Shown here: one piece after another, positions 16,777 through 23,705 of the stretch
How positions within the stretch are numbered: the stretch's first letter is position 1
Layout of the letters: each line of letters starts with the position of its first letter
From: CAMLHP01 sp035759745
GTDB taxonomy: Bacteria; Gemmatimonadota; Gemmatimonadetes; Gemmatimonadales; GWC2-71-9
Reading direction: 5' to 3'
Length of the DNA stretch: 36,963 nucleotides
Assembly (NCBI GenBank): GCA_035759745.1
Contig: DASTUF010000083.1
Location: forward strand, 1 to 36,963
Position numbers and translations under genes: made by a program
Notes under the pieces: generated by a model
Seen by the model: only the letters and a program-made list of their open reading frames with translations
Told to the model about the DNA's origin: nothing
Databases searched by the model: none

Positions 16777-16807
16777 GCGCAACCGCTTGCGCTGCAATGC
16801 GTTGCAG
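16777..16807. promoter_or_regulatory. Two adjacent palindromes, possible LacI-type operators
   Basis: Two perfect dyads touch at base 16792: GCGCAACCGCTTGCGC at 16777–16792 and CTGCAATGCGTTGCAG at 16792–16807. Both have the TGCAAN..NTTGCA-like layout typical of LacI/GalR-family operators. They lie in the 352-bp gap between two divergent lipoprotein genes, 118–148 bp upstream of the leftward start and about 205 bp upstream of the rightward start. No LacI-family gene is in the window. Confidence 0.5.
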
Positions 16808-16866
16808 CGTGAACTGACATTGCTGCCGGGGTTCTAAGTGGCAGGGCGGCCTGGGCTTGCATGTGC

Positions 16867-16894
16867 TTGACAATGCCCGAACTGGCGGTAAATC
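16867..16894 (+). promoter_or_regulatory. Possible sigma-70-type promoter
   Basis: A perfect TTGACA (16867–16872) is followed after 16 bases by TAAATC (16889–16894), a weak -10. It would drive the rightward lipoprotein gene with a leader of about 110 bases. The -35 is convincing; the -10 is not. Confidence 0.4.
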
Positions 16895-17011
16895 AATGAC
16901 GTACACGATTCATGAGTGACTGCCAGACCGTGTGGGCGAAGTGGGCACTTTGCCAGCACGCGCTGTTCCCTGAAGTCCGCCCTCGACCCCCCCTGTTCAG
17001 GAGTACATGAC

Positions 17012-18295
17012 ATGTCCGCGTTTCGCTCGTTCAACCGCGTGCTGGCACCGGCCGGCTTGCTCGCGGTCGGTTTGCTTGCGGCCTGCAGTGATTCCGGTCC
17101 GATGTCGCCCAACGAGCCGCTCGGCGGTGCCTCGCTGCAGAACGTTGTGATCCAGGCGATCCCGACGCCGGCCGAAGTGGTGATTCCGGTCGGTGACGCC
17201 GGATCTTTCGGCAACGCGATCACGGCCGACAACAGCGGTCGCGCCACCACCGAGTTCTGGGACAACAACTCGGCCGACAACAATGGCAGCACGACATCAT
17301 GCAATATCGGCTTCTTCGCCAGCGGCACGTTCGGCGTCGGCTGCGACAATGAGACCGCCGGCACCTCCGCCAATCAGGGCGGGTTCACCCAGTACTGGGC
17401 GGACGGCGCCGAGAACCGTGACGCTTCCGCGTTCATGTTCAATGGCGACTTCGAGTACGAAGTGTCGCTGGTCGGCGCGGTCCACGGGTCGCCGAGCGAG
17501 GTGGGCTGGTTCACGGTTGACGGCGGGGTCTATTCGTTCAATCCGGTGGCGGCCTGGGGCAGCGCAACGCTCAACTCCTCGATCACCATCAACACCGGTG
17601 GCGATGACTGGGGCTTCTACGTCAAGAATGCGTTCAATGCCCAGTCGGGCGGCTGCAGCGCCCCGGATACCGACTGCTCGGACGCCGAGGGGAGCTTCGG
17701 CTCGGTGCAGTTCCAGCAGTTCGCGCTGATGACCAACGACGCCGGTGACGCCTACCTGGTCGGCACCGAGGACAATGAGCTGCTGCTGGACGAAACCGAT
17801 CACCCGCTAGACTCCGACTACAACGACTACATCTTCCGGGTCGAGCCGCAGGATGTGCCGGAGAGCCTCGAGGGCCGGATGACTGGTGGCGTGTCCAAGC
17901 TGGTGTCCGACGCCGGCGATACCGACGTGAGCGTATCGATGACGATTCACTGCGATATCACCCTGTCGAACAACATCAACATCAACTGGGGCGGCGGCAA
18001 CCACTGGCATATCGACAAGCCGATCAACTCGGCCTTCTGCTCGCTGGTGGAGGATCCCACCCCGCCGGTGGCGCCGATCAACACCTTCGAGGGCACCGCG
18101 GTCGGCAGCTACAACGGGGTTGATGGCTACCCGATCGAGTTCACCTTCGTGGACAAGGGCGAAGGGAAGGGCACGGTCGACGCGGCCGGGTTCACCATCT
18201 ATGAGCCGGATGGCACAACGGTACTGCTGCAGGTCGACCTGCAGGATGCGGTGGAGGGAAATCTCCAGGCGCACTTCGACCAGCCGCACAAGTAG
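17012..18295 (+). CDS. DUF4114-like secreted lipoprotein
   Basis: Exported lipoprotein, 427 residues. The signal peptide ends in lipobox LAAC (Cys25) and is followed by SDSGPMSPNEP. The mature part is acidic, rich in Asn, Asp and Gly, with several Cys, typical of an extracellular beta-rich protein. Around residues 260–275 the run ETDHPLDSDYNDYIFRV matches the DxDxND motif of DUF4114 domains, which are often surface-exposed and perhaps Ca-binding. ATG 17012 is chosen for AGGAG at 16999–17003 and because the signal peptide starts there. A strong hairpin follows the stop, so the gene is probably a single transcription unit. Function unknown. Confidence 0.83.
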   Translation: MSAFRSFNRVLAPAGLLAVGLLAACSDSGPMSPNEPLGGASLQNVVIQAIPTPAEVVIPVGDAGSFGNAITADNSGRATTEFWDNNSADNNGSTTSCNIGFFASGTFGVGCDNETAGTSANQGGFTQYWADGAENRDASAFMFNGDFEYEVSLVGAVHGSPSEVGWFTVDGGVYSFNPVAAWGSATLNSSITINTGGDDWGFYVKNAFNAQSGGCSAPDTDCSDAEGSFGSVQFQQFALMTNDAGDAYLVGTEDNELLLDETDHPLDSDYNDYIFRVEPQDVPESLEGRMTGGVSKLVSDAGDTDVSVSMTIHCDITLSNNININWGGGNHWHIDKPINSAFCSLVEDPTPPVAPINTFEGTAVGSYNGVDGYPIEFTFVDKGEGKGTVDAAGFTIYEPDGTTVLLQVDLQDAVEGNLQAHFDQPHK

Positions 18296-18318
18296 CAAGC
18301 GGTTTCCTGCCTGACCCG

Positions 18319-18350
18319 GCGCCCCCGGCCAGTTCGTTGGCCGGGGGCGC
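18319..18350 (+). terminator. Strong hairpin terminator
   Basis: Thirteen-base perfect arms (18319–18331 and 18338–18350, GCGCCCCCGGCCA and its complement) enclose a six-base loop, starting 24 bases past the lipoprotein stop. There is no clear T-run, which is usual for high-GC bacteria. Confidence 0.85.
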
Positions 18351-18378
18351 TGTGCTTGCCCAGCCCCAGTTTGATCGC

Positions 18379-18394
18379 GGAATTCGGGTATTCC
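18379..18394. promoter_or_regulatory. Short dyad upstream of the flavin reductase
   Basis: A perfect inverted repeat GGAAT-N6-ATTCC sits 51 bp upstream of the flavin reductase start, just after TTGATC at 18371–18376. It could be an operator for the flavin reductase–ada operon, but five-base arms are weak evidence. Confidence 0.25.
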
Positions 18395-18444
18395 CTCCAT
18401 CGGCCGCTCGCCAGATTGAGCCCACCGAAAGGAGGGTACTTACA

Positions 18445-19122
18445 ATGCATCAAGTGATTGACCCCGCGATCCTGTACTTTGGCACCCCAGTGGTGCTGGT
18501 GAGCTCCACCAATCCCGACGGATCGCCCAATCTCGCGCCCATGTCGAGCGCGTGGTGGCTGGGACGGAGTGCGATGCTGGGTTTTGGTGCGCGCTCGCAC
18601 ACGCCCGCCAACATCCAGCGCACCGGCGAATGCGTGCTCAGCCTGCCGTCGGTGGCCCAGGTTGAAGCAGTCAACCGGTTGGCGCGGACTACCGGTTCAC
18701 ATCCGGTACCGGACTGGAAGGCGGCCAATGGCTACCGCCACGAGCACGACAAGTTCGCGGTTGCCGGTCTGACACCCGTGCCCAGCGACACGGTCACGCC
18801 GCCACGCGTGGCCGAGTGCCCCATCCACCTGGAGGCGGTGCTCGAGTCGGTGCACCCGCTGGCCTCAGGTGATCCGGTACGCCGGGGCCGGTCACTCGCG
18901 CTCGAGGTGCGGGTGGTCCGGGTGCATGTGGCGGAGGAGGTCAGGCTGGCGGGCCACGAGGACCGGATCGACCCGGACCGGTGGCGGCCGCTGATCATGA
19001 GCTTTCAGCACTTTTACGGTCTGGGTGACCGGGTGCATTCTTCGACGCTGGCCCGGATCCCGGAGTCGGCATATAGGCCAGTGCCCGCACTCGCACCGGC
19101 CAGGCTGGAGCGTACGGCATGA
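18445..19122 (+). CDS. Flavin reductase-like (FMN-binding split barrel) protein
   Basis: 225-residue protein with the split-barrel flavin reductase signature at its N-terminus: TPVVLVSSTNPDGSPNLAPMSSAWWLG, then ECVLSLPSVAQVEAVNRLA. Such proteins bind FMN and either reduce it with NAD(P)H or act as oxidoreductases in small-molecule metabolism. No signal peptide, so cytosolic. The ATG at 18445 has a near-perfect AAAGGAGGG at 18428–18436, which fixes the start. The stop overlaps the start of ada by four bases (ATGA), so the two are translationally coupled. A link to alkylation damage or to a nitro/alkyl compound is suggested by the coupling only. Confidence 0.87.
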   Translation: MHQVIDPAILYFGTPVVLVSSTNPDGSPNLAPMSSAWWLGRSAMLGFGARSHTPANIQRTGECVLSLPSVAQVEAVNRLARTTGSHPVPDWKAANGYRHEHDKFAVAGLTPVPSDTVTPPRVAECPIHLEAVLESVHPLASGDPVRRGRSLALEVRVVRVHVAEEVRLAGHEDRIDPDRWRPLIMSFQHFYGLGDRVHSSTLARIPESAYRPVPALAPARLERTA

Positions 19123-20237
19123 ACAAGATCATGAACGGTGTCGCGATAGCGACTGATGAGGCCGCCAGGTGGTCGGCCGTGGAGCGGCGAGACGCCGAGC
19201 ACGATGGGCAGTTCGTCTTTGCGGTGCGCACGACTGGTGTGTACTGCCGGCCCAGCTGCCCGTCGCGCCGTCCCAACCGCGTCAACGTCGAGTTCTTCAA
19301 CGATCCCGCTGCCGCCGAGGCAGCGGGCTACCGCGCCTGCCTGCGGTGCGAGCCGAAGGCTACGGCAACGCGAGCCGAACGCGCGGTGGCGGCGGCGCGG
19401 GCCCGGCTCGATGCCGATCCGGGAGAGGTCATCCCGTTGGCCGAGCTGGCCCGTGGGGCAAGGATGAGCGCGGACCATTTGCAGCGACTGTTCCGCCAGC
19501 AGGTGGGCGTGTCGCCGAAGCAGTATGCCGCCGCGCTCCGGGCGGATCGCCTCAAGCGCAACCTGCAGTCCGGTGCCACGGTGAGTCGCGCCTCGTACGA
19601 CGCTGGCTATGGCGCCAGCAGCCGGGTCTATGACTCGGCGGCGCGCGGCCTGGGCATGACCCCGGCGGCCTACCGGCGGGGCGGCAAGGGCGTGCGCATC
19701 CGGTTCGCGTCCGCCGAGACCGGCTTCGGCTGGGTGCAGGTGGCCGCGACCGACACGGGCGTTTGCTCGGTGATGCTGGGCGACGATCCGGAGACGCTCG
19801 CGCGCGAGCTGGAGCAGGAGTTTCCCAACGCCACCCGCCTGCGGAAGCAGGAACGGGGTGAGGGCGATGCCGACTTGCACGCGTGGCTCGCCTCGGTGGT
19901 GGGCTATCTCGAGGGCGTGCTGCCGGGACCAGGCGTTCCGCTGGATGTGCGAGGCACCGCCTTGCAGGAGAAGGTGTGGAGCGAACTGCGCCGGATTCCT
20001 TACGGCGAGACCCGCACCTACACCGAGGTGGCCCAGGCGGTGGGCGCACCCAGGGCGGTGCGCGCGGTGGCATCGGCCTGCGCCCGGAATCCGGTGGCGC
20101 TCGTCATCCCCTGCCATCGGGTGGTGGGCCGCGACGGCGATGTGCGCGGCTACCGCTGGGGCCGCGAGCGCAAGGAACGGCTGCTGAGGCACGAGCATGC
20201 GGTGGCGGTAAGGATGGTGGGGAGGGGACCGGGTTAG
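19119..20237 (+). CDS. ada: Bifunctional Ada: transcriptional activator and O6-methylguanine-DNA methyltransferase
   Basis: 372-residue full-length Ada protein. Domains in order: the N-terminal Zn-binding methyl-phosphotriester domain with Cys43, Cys47, Cys74 and Cys77 (VYCRPSCPSR and CLRCEPK); an AraC-type DNA-binding domain at about residues 90–185 (MSADHLQRLFRQQVGVSPKQ and GYGASSRVYDSAARGLGMTP); and a C-terminal methyltransferase domain with the acceptor cysteine in IPCHRVVG (Cys332), followed by RGYRWGRERKERLL. It removes methyl groups from O6-methylguanine and phosphotriesters and, once methylated at the N-terminus, activates repair genes. ATG 19119 overlaps the flavin reductase stop; CTGGAG lies at 19105–19110. 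All key residues are intact. Confidence 0.96.
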   Translation: MNKIMNGVAIATDEAARWSAVERRDAEHDGQFVFAVRTTGVYCRPSCPSRRPNRVNVEFFNDPAAAEAAGYRACLRCEPKATATRAERAVAAARARLDADPGEVIPLAELARGARMSADHLQRLFRQQVGVSPKQYAAALRADRLKRNLQSGATVSRASYDAGYGASSRVYDSAARGLGMTPAAYRRGGKGVRIRFASAETGFGWVQVAATDTGVCSVMLGDDPETLARELEQEFPNATRLRKQERGEGDADLHAWLASVVGYLEGVLPGPGVPLDVRGTALQEKVWSELRRIPYGETRTYTEVAQAVGAPRAVRAVASACARNPVALVIPCHRVVGRDGDVRGYRWGRERKERLLRHEHAVAVRMVGRGPG

Positions 20238-20246
20238 CTTTTCGAG

Positions 20247-21566
20247 ATGCGAACTCGAATGCTGCAGGCTCCCACGACGGCGCTCGCGCTCCTCTGCGCC
20301 AGCGCTGTCACTGCGCCGATCCTGGCGCAGAAGATGCCGCAACGGCCCCTCGGTATTCCGATGACGCGGATGGGCTCGGGCACCGCATGGCTTCCCGATG
20401 CGTCGGCGATGCGCGCCTGGCACTTCACTGCCGGCAGCTGGATGCTGATGGTTCACGGCGACGGCTTCCTGCAGTACGACTACCAGGACGGCCCGCGCGG
20501 CGACGACCAGCTCGGCAGCATCAACTGGGCGATGCTCATGGCAATGCGTCCCCTGGCTGCTGGCACGCTGCATTTGCACGGCATGGCCAGCGCCGAGCCC
20601 GTCACGCTGGGCGGCCAGGGGTACCCCCTGCTGCTGCAGAGCGGCGAAATCTGGGCGGGCCATCCGCTGCACGACCGCCAGCACCCGCATGACCTGTTCA
20701 TGGAGCTCTCGGTCATGTACGAGTGGCCCATCTCCGGCGGGCTGGGCGCCGCGATCTATGCCGCGCCGGTGGGCGAACCTGGCATCGGGCCGGTGGCCTA
20801 TATGCACCGCCCATCCGCGCTCAACGATCCGTTCGCGCCGCTATCCCATCACTGGACCGACGCCACTCATATCACGTACGGCGTGCTCACCGGCGGCATC
20901 TTCTCCAGGACTCTCAAGCTCGAAGCCACGCTGTTCAACGGTCGAGAGCCGGATGAGCATCGCCTCGACTTCGACTTCGATCCACTCGATTCCTACGGCG
21001 CACGCCTGTCGGCCACCCCGACACCGCGCTGGGCGCTCAGCGCCAGCTATGGATTCCTCAATGAGCCGGAGGCGCTGCACCCGGAGGAAGACCAGCGCCG
21101 CCTGAGCGCATCGGTGCTGCACACCCTGCCGCTGGGCCAGCGCGGCGAGTGGGCGTCGGCAGTTGTCTATGGCGCCAACAAGCACGTCCACGGGGATGGA
21201 ACGGGAAGCGAGCCATGGCAGCACAGCGTGATGCTGGAGTCCAACCTCCAGGTTGACCAGTACAACACCATTTTCAGCCGGCTGGAGTACGTGCGGAAGA
21301 GCAGCGAGGACCTGGTGATCCCCGGGGCGGAAGGACAGGAGTTCGATATCGGCGGCCTCTCGCTGGGCTACGTGCGCGAGTTCGCCTGGTGGAAGGGTGG
21401 CACACTCGGGCTGGGCGCGCGTGGCGGCATCAGTCTAGTGCCTGAGTCACTCGCGGACGACTATGGCAGCCGAATGCCCGTGGGATTCGCGGTCTTCTTC
21501 CGGGTCCGACCCACGCTGCTGGCCGGTGCGCACGGCATGGATGAAGGCTTGCACCAAGGCCACTGA
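20247..21566 (+). CDS. Secreted, probably outer-membrane beta-barrel protein
   Basis: 439-residue protein with a Sec signal peptide cleaved near ILAQ. The mature part shows alternating hydrophobic/polar stretches typical of beta strands (WMLMVHGDGFLQYDY, ALSASYGFL, NTIFSRLEYVRK) and ends in a strand-like FAVFFRVRPTLLAG segment; the very tail is EGLHQGH. His-rich patches (GHPLHDRQHPHD, LSHHW) could bind metal. It starts nine bases after ada and ends 11 bases before a copper-type P-ATPase gene, so a role in metal handling at the outer membrane is likely but inferred. I do not recognise a named family. Confidence 0.72.
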   Translation: MRTRMLQAPTTALALLCASAVTAPILAQKMPQRPLGIPMTRMGSGTAWLPDASAMRAWHFTAGSWMLMVHGDGFLQYDYQDGPRGDDQLGSINWAMLMAMRPLAAGTLHLHGMASAEPVTLGGQGYPLLLQSGEIWAGHPLHDRQHPHDLFMELSVMYEWPISGGLGAAIYAAPVGEPGIGPVAYMHRPSALNDPFAPLSHHWTDATHITYGVLTGGIFSRTLKLEATLFNGREPDEHRLDFDFDPLDSYGARLSATPTPRWALSASYGFLNEPEALHPEEDQRRLSASVLHTLPLGQRGEWASAVVYGANKHVHGDGTGSEPWQHSVMLESNLQVDQYNTIFSRLEYVRKSSEDLVIPGAEGQEFDIGGLSLGYVREFAWWKGGTLGLGARGGISLVPESLADDYGSRMPVGFAVFFRVRPTLLAGAHGMDEGLHQGH

Positions 21567-21577
21567 ATGGACGGCCC

Positions 21578-23635
21578 GTGACCGATCACCACTCGCATCA
21601 CGCCGAAGCCCACGCGCACCACGCGGCGCCCACTGGCCACGACGCGCACGGCGGCCACGACAAGCACGCGGGTCACAGCGTCGCGATGTTCCGCGACAAG
21701 TTCTGGATCACGCTGCTGCTGACCATCCCCACGCTGATCTGGGGCCACATGCTGCAGCAGCTGCTGGGCTACACCGCACCGATGTTCCCGGGATCACGCT
21801 GGATTCCAGCGGTGTTCGGCACTGCGGTCTTCGGGTACGGCGGATGGCCCTTCATCCAGGGCGCGATTCGCGAGCTGCGTGCCCGGCTTCCGGGGATGAT
21901 GACGCTGATCGCCCTGGCGATCAGCGTCGCCTTCGTCTTCAGCGCGGCGGTAGCCCTGGGCGCGCCGGGCATGCCGCTCTGGGAAGAGCTGGCCACCCTG
22001 GTCGCTGTGATGCTGCTGGGCCACTGGATCGAGATGCGCTCTATATCCCAGGCCCAGGGTGCGGTGAAGGAGCTGGCGAAGTTTTTGCCCAACACCGCCA
22101 TTCGGGTGACAGGCGACGGCGATGGCGAGCGCACCGAGGAGGTCCCGCTCGCGGGCCTCGCCGAGGGCGACGTGGTGCTGGTGCGGCCGGGTGCGAACGT
22201 GCCGGCGGACGGGGAAGTTCGCGACGGGAAGAGCAGCGTCAACGAATCGATGGTTACCGGCGAGAGCCGCATGGTGAGCAAGGCCGAGGGCGACACCGTC
22301 ATCGCCGGCACCGTGAACGGCGAGGGCGCGCTTCGGGTAACGGTCACCGGCACCGGCGACCGCACCATGCTGGCCGGCATCATGCGCCTGGTGGAACAGG
22401 CGCAGGGCTCCCGTTCGCGGGCCCAGGCGCTGGCCGATCGCGCCGCCAGGTGGCTCACCTACGTCGCGCTGGTGGCGGCTGCCGTGACGGTTGTGATATG
22501 GCTGATCGTGGGCGCCGACACCTCGTACGCGATCGAGCGCATGGTGACCGTGCTGGTCATCGCCTGTCCCCACGCCCTGGGCCTCGCGGTACCACTGGTC
22601 ATCGCCATATCCACCACGCTGGGAGCGCGCGACGGGCTGCTGGTGCGCGATCGCCGAGGCCTGGAGGAGGCGCGCCTGCTCGACGCGGTGGTGTTCGACA
22701 AGACCGGCACACTCACCCTGGGGGCGCATCGGGTGGTCGGGCTCATGGTGGCTGAGGGCCAGAACGAGAACGACGTGCTTCGGCTGGCCGCGGGCGTGGA
22801 GCAGGATGCCGAGCACTCGGTGGCGCAGGCTGTAGTTGCCAGTGCGCGCGAGCGCGGCCTCAGCGTTCCGAAAGCGACGGAGTTCGCCACCATCCCGGGC
22901 CACGGCGCGCACGCCACCGTGGAAGGGCGCCAGCTCGCCGTGGGTGGACCCAATCTCCTGCGCAAGCTGGAGCGGACGGTCCCGGAGGAGTTCGGGTCGT
23001 TTGGGGACAGGGCAGCGGGCGAGGGCCAGGGCGTCATCTACCTGGTCGAAGGCCCGCAAGTCCTCGCAGCGATGGCCGTGGCCGATGCGGTGCGGCCCGA
23101 ATCCGAGGAGGCCGTGTGCCGCCTGCGTGCGATGGGCATCGACGTTGTCATGATGACCGGCGACGCCCAGGCTGTGGCCGATGGCGTGGCCCGCGGCCTT
23201 GGCATCGACTCGGTGATGGCCGAGGTCCTGCCAGAGGACAAGGCGGCCCGGATCGAGGAGCTGCAGCGGCAAGGGAAGCGGGTGGCGATGGTGGGCGACG
23301 GGGTGAACGACGCCCCGGCGCTGGTCACCGCCGATATTGGCATCGCGGTAGGGGCGGGAACCGACGTCGCGGTCGAGGCGGGCGATGTGGTGCTGGTGCG
23401 GAGTGACCCGCGTGACGTGCCCCGCATCGTCACCCTCTCGCGCGCCAGCTATCGCAAGATGGTCCAGAATCTCTGGTGGGCGGCGGGCTACAACATCGTG
23501 GCTATTCCGCTCGCCGCGGGCGTCCTCGCGCCGCTCGGCTTCGTGCTGTCTCCCGCGGTCGGTGCCGCACTCATGTCTGCCAGCACCATCATCGTGGCCA
23601 TCAATGCCCAGCTGCTGCGGCGGGTCAGACTCTAG
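21578..23635 (+). CDS. CopB-like heavy-metal P1B-type ATPase
   Basis: 685-residue ATP-driven metal exporter of the inner membrane. A His-rich N-terminus (12 His in the first 33 residues) replaces the CxxC metal-binding domain. The transmembrane metal site is CPH (VIACPHALG), typical of the P1B-3/CopB group that handles Cu or Ag. The catalytic core has the actuator TGES, phosphorylation site DKTGTLT, MTGDAQAV and GDGVNDAPAL. The nucleotide-domain HP motif reads EHS instead of EHP. Start is GTG 21578, which is in frame with the His-rich region; the ATG at 21567 is in another frame. No strong ribosome-binding site is visible, and coupling to the upstream gene 11 bp away is likely. Confidence 0.93.
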   Translation: MTDHHSHHAEAHAHHAAPTGHDAHGGHDKHAGHSVAMFRDKFWITLLLTIPTLIWGHMLQQLLGYTAPMFPGSRWIPAVFGTAVFGYGGWPFIQGAIRELRARLPGMMTLIALAISVAFVFSAAVALGAPGMPLWEELATLVAVMLLGHWIEMRSISQAQGAVKELAKFLPNTAIRVTGDGDGERTEEVPLAGLAEGDVVLVRPGANVPADGEVRDGKSSVNESMVTGESRMVSKAEGDTVIAGTVNGEGALRVTVTGTGDRTMLAGIMRLVEQAQGSRSRAQALADRAARWLTYVALVAAAVTVVIWLIVGADTSYAIERMVTVLVIACPHALGLAVPLVIAISTTLGARDGLLVRDRRGLEEARLLDAVVFDKTGTLTLGAHRVVGLMVAEGQNENDVLRLAAGVEQDAEHSVAQAVVASARERGLSVPKATEFATIPGHGAHATVEGRQLAVGGPNLLRKLERTVPEEFGSFGDRAAGEGQGVIYLVEGPQVLAAMAVADAVRPESEEAVCRLRAMGIDVVMMTGDAQAVADGVARGLGIDSVMAEVLPEDKAARIEELQRQGKRVAMVGDGVNDAPALVTADIGIAVGAGTDVAVEAGDVVLVRSDPRDVPRIVTLSRASYRKMVQNLWWAAGYNIVAIPLAAGVLAPLGFVLSPAVGAALMSASTIIVAINAQLLRRVRL

Positions 23636-23667
23636 GGCGCAACTTTCCCTTCCCCCCGTCCGTCGTC

Positions 23668-23673
23668 TATAAT
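23668..23673 (+). promoter_or_regulatory. Consensus -10 box upstream of the Ser/Thr kinase gene
   Basis: A perfect TATAAT stands 32 bases upstream of the GTG start, in the 70-bp gap after the ATPase gene. No good -35 is seen about 17 bases upstream, where the sequence is CT-rich. A start of transcription near 23680 would leave a 25-base leader with GAGG at 23695–23698. Confidence 0.55.
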
Positions 23674-23705
23674 CCAGCAACTTGCCCAGAATCCGAGGAT
23701 AGCCG

